Below, piece after piece: positions 7,260 to 15,641 of a DNA stretch of 64,000 bases. Position numbers and translations under genes: made by a program. The DNA comes from Riemerella columbipharyngis (lineage in GTDB: Bacteria; Bacteroidota; Bacteroidia; Flavobacteriales; Weeksellaceae). The stretch's first letter is position 1; every line of letters begins with the position of its first letter. The notes under the pieces were generated by a model, which was given only the letters and a program-made list of their open reading frames with translations, was not told the DNA's origin and made no database searches. The DNA lies in the NCBI RefSeq assembly GCF_900101995.1, contig NZ_FNAS01000003.1, positions 1 through 64,000 of the forward strand, read 5' to 3'.

Positions 7260-7424
7260 TTATCTATCCAACTTTTGCTCTTTTTTTATAAGGTATATCG
7301 TAATAATAGAAGCCAATATCAGAATAAATGATATTAACATATTTTCATAGCGCCTGATAAACGCAAACGCTATAGCACTTATTATCCCTATTACAAATAT
7401 AGCTTTAAAGTAGGTAATAATCAT
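7260..7424 (-). CDS. Small two-helix membrane protein, 54 aa
   Basis: A short frame from the ATG at 7422-7424 to TAA at 7260. It has two hydrophobic stretches (about residues 5-22 and 28-46) split by FIRRYENM, and a charged tail KKEQKLDR. The sequence TACTTTTG sits upstream on the minus strand as a possible -7 element. It converges with the ORF6C-like gene and may be the last gene of the prophage. Small membrane proteins next to phage repressors sometimes block superinfection, but the function here is unknown. Confidence 0.5.
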   Translation of the reverse strand: MIITYFKAIFVIGIISAIAFAFIRRYENMLISFILILASIITIYLIKKEQKLDR

Positions 7425-7650
7425 TCGTGTTTATTTTGGACAAAAGTATAAAAAAAAACAGATACGAGAACGTATTTTTAATAGGAAGTTTTGCTTTTTA
7501 AGGATATAAAACATTGTTTAACAGCTATATATGTGCAACTTGGCTTCTTTTTACCGTGTCCCTAAATATACTCAAATGTTTTATTTTGTGTAAAAAATAG
7601 CTATCTACTGAGCGTTTAATATATTTCAATCCGTTAAAATATATTTGAGA

Positions 7651-7686
7651 ATGTCCCCCCAAATGTCCCCCCAAATGTCCCCCCAA
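7651..7686 (+). repeat. Three perfect copies of a 12-base tandem repeat
   Basis: The unit ATGTCCCCCCAA is repeated three times without a mismatch (7651-7662, 7663-7674, 7675-7686). One frame reads CPPKCPPKCPPNF and stops; another reads MSPQ three times, then LLKGYF and stops. Both look like low-complexity tails of proteins, so this may be the scar of a lost gene end, for example an integrase. Stops just upstream show that no intact gene remains. Confidence 0.7.
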
Positions 7687-7828
7687 CTTTTAAAAGGGTA
7701 TTTTTAGGGGTAAAATGCACTCTCACTATTGCGCGGCTAAAAACCGTACTTTTAGCAATCCAATCATCGACTGTTTATTCGTGTCATTAGCTTTGTTTTA
7801 TGGGGTATTGCGTATTTCTGAGCACAAC

Positions 7829-7858
7829 AAAAAGCCCCAACGGTAGTTAGAGCTTTTT
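7829..7858 (+). terminator. Terminator-like hairpin
   Basis: AAAAAGC (7829-7835) pairs with GCTTTTT (7852-7858), with an inner AAC/GTT pairing. The arms of A and T make it usable on both strands. It would end transcription from the left or protect the DUF932-like genes on the right. Confidence 0.5.
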
Positions 7859-8021
7859 ATAGTGTTTTTATTTGTGTTTTTAGTGGTATTTCACTGGTAG
7901 TAAATAGTAGTTTTTACACATTTGGTATTTCTCTATCCTTTTACCCTTTTAGGCTTTCAATCCCTTTGTTAATAGGCCTTTTGGTGTTTTTACCCGCCTT
8001 TTTTATTTTGCCCTTTTTGTT

Positions 8022-8763
8022 TTATGCCCGGTACTGTGCCGTATTTATTCTTTGCTCAAAATTATAAGGGATGTAATTTTTACCCGAGAGGGTGTAGAGT
8101 ATCTCGAAAAGATTAGCCCATTCTCTGGTATTGAGTGCGCTTATGCGGTAAACTTCCTTGTAGAAAGAGCCTACGGAAAGGTTTTCGCAGACGATTCTTT
8201 TTTGAAGGATTTTCAATGTAATGCCTACCAAATTTACAATTAGACAAAACCCAAACTGAAAGGACTCCTCTCCGCCGAAATCGATGATGTCTTTTGAAGT
8301 CATGGCGGATGGTAAATCCGTTTTCCAATATTCCGTAGGAATTGTAGTCGATGTACTCTATTTTCATATCGAATTTTGCAATGATTTCCTCTACTAGTTT
8401 GAAAGAAAGTTCATAAGGAATAATTTCTTGTTCTACCGGAAAAGCCGAAACGATACTTTTACTTTCTTCATTGCCGATGAGTAGAATTTTCTTGCCGAGG
8501 ATTTTGCCGTTTGCCTGATTGAAGTAGTTATTAACGGCGATTTCTTCTTCCGCACCGCCGTGTTTTTGGATTAAATCTCTTTGGCGGTTGGTGAGTTTTC
8601 CCATTTCCTGAATGGTATGGATGGTGTTTTCCGTTGATGCAATGGGAATTCCTTCTACAGACAAAGTATTGTCGTCCAACAATTGTATGTTTTGCAAATC
8701 CACCTGATTGGCGATGATGGGACGATTGATAAGGGTTGTTTTAATATCGTTGTAATTTTCCAT
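8022..8763 (-). pseudogene. DUF932-like phage/plasmid gene with a frameshift
   Basis: The start codon is at 8763 and the frame ending at 8113 reads sensibly down to GILENGFTIR, then turns into an Arg/His-rich tail. The neighbouring frame, ending at 8022, carries on with SKDIIDFGGEESFQFGFCLIVNLVG and KRIVCENLSV, which look like the core of DUF932-type proteins (phage and plasmid proteins of unknown function). The break lies near 8285-8305 and a one-base change would join the two parts to about 247 aa. It follows the ATPase gene by 4 bases, so both form one unit. A sequencing error could give the same picture. Confidence 0.6.
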
Positions 8764-8767
8764 AATA

Positions 8768-9604
8768 TCAAGATTTAAATAAATTGCTAAAGTTTTTGAA
8801 CATTTCGAAGTTTTGTTTTTTGGCTTCTTTATTCATTTGATTGATTTCGATGCCTTTATGGTATCGTTCTTCGTCGTACCAGATGTTTTCTTCGCAAGAA
8901 AGGTCGTAGTAAAGCTTTTGCCCTACAACGCCACGGCGGTGCTTAGAGAATATAATGTATCTGTCCGAAAACGGATTTTTGGTATTGGTCAGTCGTAGCT
9001 CCATCATTGCCGTAATCATATGTTTTAATCTGTTGGAACCGACAAAAGCCCCCGATTTGGTTACCTGTTGAATGGTGATGAACGAGATGTTTTTTTCGGT
9101 TTTGTTTTTCCCGATGTTATGTTTTTTGATAAGGGTTAACAGCCAACTTTCCGCCGTCTTGTTGGTGATGCTTTCTTCCTCCTTTATGATGCCCTGAAGT
9201 TCCAAAAAAGAGTCTATCAAAACGATATCCCAGCCCTCGTCCAGTATGGACTGAATGTATTTGTGGTAATGGGTGTTTTGCGTAATATCGCTTTTTACAA
9301 AGAGGGTAGGGATGTTCCCAAATTTGCTGAAACGCTCAAGGTAAATAGAGAGGTCAATTTCATTCATCTCTGCACTGATGAACAAAACTTTTATACGAGG
9401 GTGGTTTCTGATGATATTCGCCACCATATCCAGCGCAACGGTGGTTTTGCCGGCTACCGGATCTCCGATGAGCATATAGTTTACGCCTTTGGGCAGTCCG
9501 CAGTGGGAAGAAAGAAGATGATCCAAAATCGTGGCGGTTTTGAATAGCTCGTATAGTTCTTTCTCCGGAATTTTTATATCCTTCAGCCGAATAATGCTCT
9601 GCAT
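8768..9604 (-). CDS. RecA/DnaB-like ATPase of a mobile element, 278 aa
   Basis: The Walker A motif GDPVAGKTT lies at about residues 47-55 and the Walker B strand WDIVLIDSF near 129-137, followed by SFITIQQVTKSG and an arginine-containing strand. The order and the ISAEMNE motif after Walker A match RecA/RadA/DnaB-type ATPases, close to the AAA_25 group found in phages and mobilisable islands. It probably acts on DNA during replication or recombination of an element that is now decayed. The start is the ATG at 9602-9604. The frameshifted DUF932-like gene follows directly, and a terminator hairpin lies upstream at 9674-9706. Confidence 0.7.
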   Translation of the reverse strand: MQSIIRLKDIKIPEKELYELFKTATILDHLLSSHCGLPKGVNYMLIGDPVAGKTTVALDMVANIIRNHPRIKVLFISAEMNEIDLSIYLERFSKFGNIPTLFVKSDITQNTHYHKYIQSILDEGWDIVLIDSFLELQGIIKEEESITNKTAESWLLTLIKKHNIGKNKTEKNISFITIQQVTKSGAFVGSNRLKHMITAMMELRLTNTKNPFSDRYIIFSKHRRGVVGQKLYYDLSCEENIWYDEERYHKGIEINQMNKEAKKQNFEMFKNFSNLFKS

Positions 9605-9640
9605 TGAATTTTAGTTTTCCGCAAAATTTGTTACGGGGTC

Positions 9641-9685
9641 GGACAAAATAGGTCTTTTAGATAAACAAAATAAAAAAAGAGATTA
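9641..9685. repeat. Direct repeat copy A (pairs with 12530-12570)
   Basis: GACAAAATAGGTCTTTTA followed by an A-rich run and GAGA matches the copy at about 12530-12570 in nearly all positions over roughly 40 bases. Both copies run straight into a terminator-like hairpin. Together they frame the block of broken genes. Confidence 0.6.
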
Positions 9686-9708
9686 TTTTTTTGGAATAAT
9701 CTCTTTTT
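9674..9708. terminator. Terminator hairpin, bidirectional
   Basis: AAAAGAGATTAT pairs with ATAATCTCTTTTT around a T-rich loop. It separates the broken nuclease gene (stop at 9742, read leftwards) from the ATPase gene. Confidence 0.65.
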
Positions 9709-9741
9709 ACAGTATTTAAGTTTTTGTTTTATAGTGAGTTA

Positions 9742-11190
9742 TTAGTCCATTCCTGCCTTTTTAAGTGCCAAAAGTATTTCCTCTATTCTTTCTGTACAAT
9801 CTTTGAAAAACTTATCACTGTTGTTAATAATCTCTTCTTGCCATCTTTCAACGGAAAGATAATCAAGATTGAAATAGAAAGGATACCAATCGTCTGAAGA
9901 AGGTTTATTAGTTCCTGAAATAAAATCTAATAATTTTTGTCTTTTTTCGTCTGTAATTGAGTAGTTTTCATGTTTGCAAAGCCCATAATGGTATTTTCTA
10001 TCTCTATCTCTATCATAGTGGAATTTTATCCAATAATTATTATCCCAATCATCTTTTATTAGATAGAAATCAATACAGTATTCTTTGCTACCATTAAATA
10101 CATACTTCAATCCTTTTTCTTTGGCAAATTTTTCCATATTAGGATTAAAATATTTTTCTGTAAGGTAATCGTAAACCTTATCGTAGTTTTGGTGGATATT
10201 TTTAGCAGGTTCTATATTTTCGCTGAGATACTCAATTATCTCTTTCTCGTTTTTAGTGTTTATGTCTTGATAGGTTAAAATTTTTAAATGATTAATATAT
10301 TGAACGAGTGTCTCTCTTACCAAAGGAAACCGAGAGGAAATGGCTACACATTTCTCAAGCCAAGTAATGATGTCTTCTTTGTATGAAATACGCAAGTAAG
10401 GAACTTCTTTGCCGTCTTCTTTACAGCTGTTTTCACTGGTATCATCACCAAAAAGAGTGAGGTATGCTAAGAGATGTTGCTTTTTATTATTTGCATACCT
10501 ATCATACCTTACAAGTTGCTTATCTTGGTCTCCGGCATAAACTTTATTTTCAATGATAAAGAAATTATCTTAATCATCTTCTATTACAATATCCATTCTG
10601 CCGTGCTCGGTTGAATATTCTGTATAAACTTTCGCTTTTTGATGGTTAAAATTTGCAAGGGTAAGCATATCGCTTAATATATCGTTAGCACACTTCCTAA
10701 TTTTAGATTTTAATTCACACATTTCATTGCAATTTAACAATTCAGAGTTGTTTTTTAATGTTTCGTCAATACTTTCTTTTAATCCGTATATTCCATTAGA
10801 ATTTAAAAATTCGGTGTTAGTTTTGATTTCTAAAGACTCAATAAAACTATTCAATATTTTGGATTTTGATTTGTTTGCTTCGTCGGAATTTAAAAATTCA
10901 GTATCGGCTTTATTTTTTAATGTTTCAATAAAACGCTCCAAAAAATTAGATTTCAAGTCATGTGTTTTTGTAGAATTTAAAAATTCAGCATTAGCTTTGT
11001 TTTTTAACATTTCAACAAAATATTCCAAAAACTTGGATTGCAATCCGTGGGTTCCCGTAGGATTTAAAAATTCCGCAATAATTCTTGAATGCGTATTCTC
11101 ATAATGATTTACCCTCAATAAACTAAAGATGTTAAAACGATAGCCTAAGATGTCCAAAAACTCATTGTTTTTCTTGTTTATGATGATCAC
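9742..11190 (-). pseudogene. PD-(D/E)XK nuclease-family gene, interrupted by an in-frame stop
   Basis: The frame reads as one protein of about 480 residues except for a TAA at 10570-10572. Before the stop stands THSRIIAEFLNPTGTHG, the N-terminal motif of the PDDEXK_4-type family, and GRMDIVIEDD with the catalytic Asp; straight after it in the same frame comes NFFIIENKVYAGDQ, the E-x-K part, and KQLVRYDRY. So the stop falls between the two catalytic motifs. Between residues about 40 and 170 a 29-residue unit (AEFLN...LKNKA) is repeated four to five times. The start may be this GTG or lie further upstream, because the frame stays open. It is a probable defence or restriction-type nuclease remnant. 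Confidence 0.7.
10700..11078 (-). repeat. Coding tandem repeat of an 87-base unit inside the nuclease gene
   Basis: Translated units start AEFLNPTGTHG, AEFLNSTKTHD, TEFLNSDEANK and TEFLNSNGIYG, then a weaker ELLNCNEMCE. The first three are 29 residues each, the fourth about 24. Each unit copies the conserved first motif of the nuclease family together with the helix after it. Confidence 0.75.
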
Positions 11191-11234
11191 CTGATTGAGT
11201 AAATTTTTAATTTTTTCTATTGGTATATGTTTTT

Positions 11235-12073
11235 TTATTCGTAATATTCATAAGCGTAAGTTGTTTCAAAATTAGCTATTCCATCTCTTAATACTGATTC
11301 TTTGGCTAAGTCTTGCTTTCCGTTGTACTCAAAAATGGTCAGTTTATTATCTTGTTCATTTAGACAGTATACTAATTTTGAGTCGTATGTATTTTTGAAA
11401 GTATCTGTATCATGGTAGTTTCTCTCCGTAATTTTATCTTTTAATTCTTGTTCTTCAAAAATTATATGTCCAAAATCGTCATAATTGAGAATATAGCTCT
11501 TTTTACGAGCACCTTCTTTGTATGTGGATTTTCGACTTAATAATAGTCCGTCCTCCTCCGGGGATGTTGTCATTTCCTGTCCGGGTTGATAATAAATTTT
11601 TTTGAGTATTAATATATCTTTTTCTGGTGCTTTCATAAAAGTTTCTGTATAGTCTAAATCTCCATTTTTGTAGTAAAGGACTTCGTAGAAGTATTCAGAG
11701 AAAAATCGTTCATTTATTTCTCTCTGGGGGCTGTGGGGTATATTTTCTTCGAGTAAGACATAATAACATCTCTAATGTTTTCTGTAACAAAGATATCAAT
11801 TTTTTCAAGTTTATTTTGAGCGTTGTAGGTAAATAATTTTCTTAATATGTTATTTAGGTTAAGCTTATCGTTGCAGCCTTGTATTGTCTCAGAAATAATT
11901 AGTCCTTCCTCGTTGATTATTGATGTTTTTTCAAGAGTCTAATGCGTGCTTTTACTCACTTTGTTTAGGCGTTTGATTTTTTTTGTTTTAAAAAACAATT
12001 TTTCCGAGTAATACTTAAGTTCTAAGTTATACTTCATATCTAAATTGTGCATTATTTTTAAGTTGTCTTTCAT
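11235..12073 (-). pseudogene. Unknown gene broken by one stop and one frameshift
   Basis: The ATG at 12071-12073 opens a frame of 44 codons (starting MKDNLKIMHNLDMKYNLELK) closed by TAG at 11939-11941; the same frame continues as TLEKTSIINEEGLIISETIQ and on to about 11750. Near 11735-11755, by a run of C residues, the reading shifts to the frame ending at 11235, which carries FFSEYFYEVLYYKNGDLDYTET and the longest open part, ending FETTYAYEYYE. The repeated Tyr/Asp/Gly pattern is like YD-type or immunity-like proteins, but I do not recognise the family. It overlaps the upstream end of the nuclease reading frame and is probably from the same lost locus. Confidence 0.6.
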
Positions 12074-12231
12074 AATTGAAAAAAATATAGATTAATATTT
12101 AGTTTACAATTTCACGATTTCTAAAACTTCTCTGGGGGCGGTTCCTGTTTTTGTACCATAATACATTCATAGTTTTATTGGTTCATTTTTACTTAAACAA
12201 AAAGGACACAGTACTTGCTTTTGTCCATATT

Positions 12232-12363
12232 ATTCGGTTGTGGGCTCTGGTAAGCCTGAGATGAAAATAGGAAAAAACAGCCTGCGTCCCTGTGAAGGGA
12301 GCATTTTTGCTCTTGCCCATTACACTTCATCTCTTAGTTTAAATTTACCAGATTTAGCCGAAT
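12232..12363 (+). ncRNA. Candidate structured RNA: long rod with bulges (6S-like shape)
   Basis: Distant segments pair in nested order: ATTCGG (12232-12237) with CCGAAT (12358-12363); TCTGGTAA (12246-12253) with TTACCAGA (12345-12352); GAGATGAA (12258-12265) with TTCATCTC (12326-12333). Inside, CCCT-GTGA-AGGG (12288-12299) has a GNRA-type loop on the plus strand, and GAGCA/TGCTC (12299-12312) makes an alternative hairpin. A rod with asymmetric internal loops is the general shape of 6S RNA, and flavobacterial 6S-type RNAs are known, but I did not recognise conserved bases. The strand is chosen only by the GNRA loop. Confidence 0.4.
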
Positions 12364-12529
12364 GAAATAATGGTAAGTATTTTATGCTTTTGTATGTCGT
12401 TTAAATGTTAGCTTCTTTTTATTAATTTATTTTTGACAACGATAAGAAAAAAACGACATATCGTCTGCAGGCTGAATTTTTTTATTTCATTAACATTTCA
12501 TTTTACCCTACAAAGATATCTTGCCAGAA

Positions 12530-12570
12530 CGACAAAAGAGGTCTTTTAAGTTAAGAAAATAAAAAAGAGA
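12530..12570. repeat. Direct repeat copy B (pairs with 9641-9685)
   Basis: GACAAAAGAGGTCTTTTAAG followed by an A-rich run and GAGA. See copy A. The hairpin directly after it differs in sequence between the two copies, so the similarity is not just that of two terminators. Confidence 0.6.
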
Positions 12571-12601
12571 CTGCTTGTGTCTTTAAGCAATCTCTTTTTT
12601 T
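12563..12601. terminator. Terminator-like hairpin downstream of the str operon
   Basis: AAAAAAGAGACTGCTT pairs with AAGCAATCTCTTTTTT with small mismatches. A second terminator lies nearer rpsJ, so this one may serve either direction. Confidence 0.55.
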
Positions 12602-12642
12602 GTGCGAAATTATAATATTTTATATTTCAAAAAAGGATTAAA

Positions 12643-12671
12643 AAAGACCGCTCTTTAGAGAACGGTCTTTC
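12643..12671 (-). terminator. Terminator of the rpsL-rpsG-fusA-rpsJ operon
   Basis: AAAGACCG (12643-12650) pairs with CGGTCTTT (12663-12670), about 20 bases beyond the rpsJ stop. It ends the operon after rpsJ. Confidence 0.75.
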
Positions 12672-12690
12672 GTCTTATGATAAGTAATGA

Positions 12691-12996
12691 TCATACTTTA
12701 ATTTCTACATCTACGCCACTTGGAAGTTCTAACTTCATTAGGGCATCCACAGTTTTAGAAGAAGAAGAGTAGATATCCATTAATCTTTTGTGAGAAGAAA
12801 GTTGGAATTGTTCTCTTGCTTTTTTATTCACATGCGGAGATTTTAGTACTGTAAAAATTCTTTTATGTGTAGGCAATGGGATAGGTCCATTCACTACAGC
12901 ACCAGTAGATTTTACTGTTTTCACGATTTTTTCAGCAGACTTGTCTACTAAATTATAATCGTAAGATTTTAGTTTTATTCTGATTCTTTGTGACAT
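12691..12996 (-). CDS. rpsJ: Ribosomal protein S10 (also NusE)
   Basis: The 101-aa protein has the S10 signatures [21 protein letters not shown] at the start and [28 protein letters not shown] in the middle. S10 is part of the 30S head and also acts with NusB in antitermination. Length is normal. It is the last gene of the str operon, 19 bases after fusA. In many bacteria S10 leads the large S10 operon (rplC, rplD and so on); here a terminator follows at once and no rplC is seen, so the two operons are separated in this genome. Confidence 0.95.
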   Translation of the reverse strand: MSQRIRIKLKSYDYNLVDKSAEKIVKTVKSTGAVVNGPIPLPTHKRIFTVLKSPHVNKKAREQFQLSSHKRLMDIYSSSSKTVDALMKLELPSGVDVEIKV

Positions 12997-13015
12997 TTTA
13001 ATTCGATTTTAAAGA

Positions 13016-15133
13016 TTATCCTTTTGCTTTTTCTATAACCTCTTCAGCGATATTCTGAGGAGCCGGTTCATATTTCTCAAATTCCATAGAAGAAGTTGCT
13101 CTACCGGAAGATAAAGTCCTAAGAGAAGTTACATAACCGAACATTTCAGATAGTGGAACAGATGCTTTTACTACCTTAGCATTGTTTCTGTCATCCATAC
13201 CGTTTATAGTACCTCTTCTTCTATTCAAGTCTCCTACAATATCCCCCATGTATTCTTCCGGAGTTACTACTTCTAGTTTCATAATAGGCTCCATAATTAC
13301 AGCTTTTGCTGCTTTACCAGCCGCTTTGAAACCAAGCTTAGCTGCTAATTCGAAAGAAAGTTGGTCGGAGTCTACTGCGTGGAACGAACCATCTTTAAGG
13401 GTAATCTTCATTGCTTCTACCTCGAATCCTGCCAAAGGACCATTCTTCATCGCCTCTTTGAATCCTTTTTCTACCGAAGGAATAAATTCTTTAGGAATGT
13501 TACCACCTTTGATTTCATTGATAAATTCCAATCCAGCTTTTCCTTCTTCAGCCGGTCCGATTTCAAATACGATATCTGCAAACTTACCTCTACCACCGGA
13601 TTGTTTTTTATAAACTTCTCTATGGTTGGCTGTAGCGGTAAGAGCTTCTTTGTACTCTACTTGAGGCTGTCCTTGGTTTACTTCTACTTTGAACTCTCTT
13701 TTCAGACGGTCGACAATAATATCCAAGTGAAGCTCTCCCATACCAGAAATAATAGTTTGTCCGGATGCCTCATCTGTTTTTACTTGGAATGTAGGATCTT
13801 CCTCGGCAAGTTTGGCAAGGGCGTTTCCTAATTTATCTTGGTCTGCTTTTGTCTTTGGTTCTACCGCGATACCGATTACCGGATCAGGGAAAATCATAGA
13901 TTCTAAAACGATAGGATTTTTCTCGTCAGAAAGAGTATCTCCTGTTTTAATATCCTTGAAACCTACTGCCGCACCAATATCTCCTGCTTCAATATATTCT
14001 ACAGGATTTTGTTTATTGGCGTGCATTTGGTAGATTCTTGAAATTCTTTCTTTGTTTCCAGAACGGGTATTAAGGACATAAGAACCAGCATCTAATCTAC
14101 CGGAATAAGCTCTAAAGAACGCTAATCTTCCCACAAATGGGTCTGTAGCAATCTTAAACGCCAATGCGGAGAAAGGATCATTTACATCTGGTTTTCTTGA
14201 AATTTCTTTATCCGTATTAGGGTCTGTTCCTTTAATATCGTCTTTATCCAAAGGTGAAGGTAAATATCTACAAACAGCGTCAAGCATAAACTGAACACCC
14301 TTATTTTTGAAAGAAGAACCACAAGTCATCGGGATGATAGATAGGTCTATTGTTGCTTTTCTCAATGCTTCATTGATTTCCTCTTCTGTAATAGAATCAG
14401 GATCTTCAAAGAATTTTTCTAATAGAGTTTCGTCGTATTCTGCTACAGCCTCTACAAGATTTTGTCTGTATTGAAGCACATCGTCTTTCATCTCATCAGG
14501 GATAGGCACAACATCAAAAGTAGCTCCTTGGGTTTCATCATGCCATATAATAGCTCTGTTTTTGATAAGGTCTACTACTCCTTTGAAATCCTCTTCAGCA
14601 CCTATTGGAAGTACAATTGGTACTGCATTAGAGCCAAGCATTTCTTTTACTTGGTTTACTACATTAAGGAAGTCTGCACCTTGTCTATCCATTTTATTGA
14701 CAAACCCCATTCTGGCAACTTTGTAGTTGTCTGCAAGTCTCCAGTTTGTTTCAGACTGAGGCTCTACACCATCTACTGCAGAGAACAAGAATACCAATCC
14801 GTCTAATACTCTAAGGGAGCGGTTTACCTCTACGGTAAAGTCTACGTGCCCCGGTGTATCAATGATATTGAAGTGATATTCTTTGGCATCGGCAGTTGGT
14901 TTTCCTTCGTGTCTTGGGAATACCCATGTACAAGTTGTCGCAGCAGAAGTAATTGTAATACCTCTTTCTGCCTCTTGTTCCATCCAGTCCATCGTAGCAG
15001 CACCTTCGTGTACTTCTCCGATTTTATGGGTTTTTCCTGTATAGAACAGGATTCTTTCTGTGGTTGTCGTTTTACCGGCATCAATGTGAGCCGCGATACC
15101 AATATTTCTAGTAAATTTAAGATCTCTTCCCAT
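13016..15133 (-). CDS. fusA: Elongation factor G
   Basis: The 705-aa protein is a translational GTPase that moves tRNAs and mRNA through the ribosome. The G1 loop [14 protein letters not shown] is at about residues 15-28, [10 protein letters not shown] marks switch [13 protein letters not shown] is G3, and NKMD is G4. The C-terminal domains IV and V follow, with [12 protein letters not shown] and [27 protein letters not shown]. The length fits bacterial EF-G. It lies 6 bases after rpsG in the str operon. No tuf gene follows it. Confidence 0.97.
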   Translation of the reverse strand: MGRDLKFTRNIGIAAHIDAGKTTTTERILFYTGKTHKIGEVHEGAATMDWMEQEAERGITITSAATTCTWVFPRHEGKPTADAKEYHFNIIDTPGHVDFTVEVNRSLRVLDGLVFLFSAVDGVEPQSETNWRLADNYKVARMGFVNKMDRQGADFLNVVNQVKEMLGSNAVPIVLPIGAEEDFKGVVDLIKNRAIIWHDETQGATFDVVPIPDEMKDDVLQYRQNLVEAVAEYDETLLEKFFEDPDSITEEEINEALRKATIDLSIIPMTCGSSFKNKGVQFMLDAVCRYLPSPLDKDDIKGTDPNTDKEISRKPDVNDPFSALAFKIATDPFVGRLAFFRAYSGRLDAGSYVLNTRSGNKERISRIYQMHANKQNPVEYIEAGDIGAAVGFKDIKTGDTLSDEKNPIVLESMIFPDPVIGIAVEPKTKADQDKLGNALAKLAEEDPTFQVKTDEASGQTIISGMGELHLDIIVDRLKREFKVEVNQGQPQVEYKEALTATANHREVYKKQSGGRGKFADIVFEIGPAEEGKAGLEFINEIKGGNIPKEFIPSVEKGFKEAMKNGPLAGFEVEAMKITLKDGSFHAVDSDQLSFELAAKLGFKAAGKAAKAVIMEPIMKLEVVTPEEYMGDIVGDLNRRRGTINGMDDRNNAKVVKASVPLSEMFGYVTSLRTLSSGRATSSMEFEKYEPAPQNIAEEVIEKAKG

Positions 15134-15139
15134 TTCTTA

Positions 15140-15616
15140 TTAGAATCTAAAGTGTGAAAATGCTTTGTTAGCTTCAGCCATTTTGTGAGTATCCGTTTTC
15201 TTCTTAACGGCTGCACCTTCTTCTTTAGCCGCGGCAATAATCTCTGCAGCCAGTTTCTGAGCCATAGACTTATCGTTTCTAGCTTTTGCATATTTGATAA
15301 GCCATTTCATCGCCATAGAGATTTTCCTATCCGCTCTAATTGGCATCGGGATTTGGAAGTTAGCCCCTCCGACTCTTCTTGAACGCACTTCTACATGAGG
15401 CATTACATTAGTTAGGGCATCTTTCCAAATTTCCAAAGAAGATTTTTCGTTATCTCCTTTTTTGGTTTCTACAATATCTAAGGCATCATAAAAAATTCTA
15501 AATGCTATAGATTTCTTACCATCTAACATTAGATTGTTCACGAATCTCGTTACCAATTGATCATTAAATTTTGGATCTGGTAACAACGGTCTTTTTTTCG
15601 CTTTCGTTTTTCTCAT
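15140..15616 (-). CDS. rpsG: Ribosomal protein S7
   Basis: The 158-aa protein starts [20 protein letters not shown] and contains [21 protein letters not shown] and [20 protein letters not shown], both typical of S7. S7 binds the 3' domain of 16S rRNA, nucleates the 30S head and contacts the E and P sites. It is 25 bases downstream of rpsL and 6 bases upstream of fusA, the standard str-operon order. Length is usual for Bacteroidetes. Confidence 0.97.
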   Translation of the reverse strand: MRKTKAKKRPLLPDPKFNDQLVTRFVNNLMLDGKKSIAFRIFYDALDIVETKKGDNEKSSLEIWKDALTNVMPHVEVRSRRVGGANFQIPMPIRADRKISMAMKWLIKYAKARNDKSMAQKLAAEIIAAAKEEGAAVKKKTDTHKMAEANKAFSHFRF

Positions 15617-15641
15617 TGTTCTGTTTCTTAAAATTTAATGA

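Larger units (their letters stand above)
7425..8021. other. Gap, probable edge of the Mu-like prophage
   Basis: No gene that I can support. The gap contains the 12-base tandem repeat at 7651-7686 and a terminator-like hairpin at 7829-7858. The phage end should lie somewhere here, because the phage genes read away to the left, but I could not recognise the terminal sequence or the target duplication. Confidence 0.5.
12074..12690. other. Gap between accessory block and rpsJ
   Basis: No protein gene that I can support. The gap holds the rod-shaped RNA candidate (12232-12363), an inverted repeat TATGTCGTTT/AAACGACATA (12393-12402 and 12451-12460), direct repeat copy B, and two terminator hairpins. 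Confidence 0.6.

Noticed and set aside
7651-7686. Short CRISPR-like array
   Set aside because: Units are directly adjacent without spacers, and no cas genes are seen in the window.
12120-12145. Shared 11-mer TCTCTGGGGGC near 11723 and 12131, with short frames reading APRE-like peptides
   Set aside because: Too short to show common origin, and the frames have no further support.
12232-12363. Cobalamin riboswitch, suggested by TGTGAAGGGAGC
   Set aside because: The other conserved B12-box parts are missing and no suitable gene follows.
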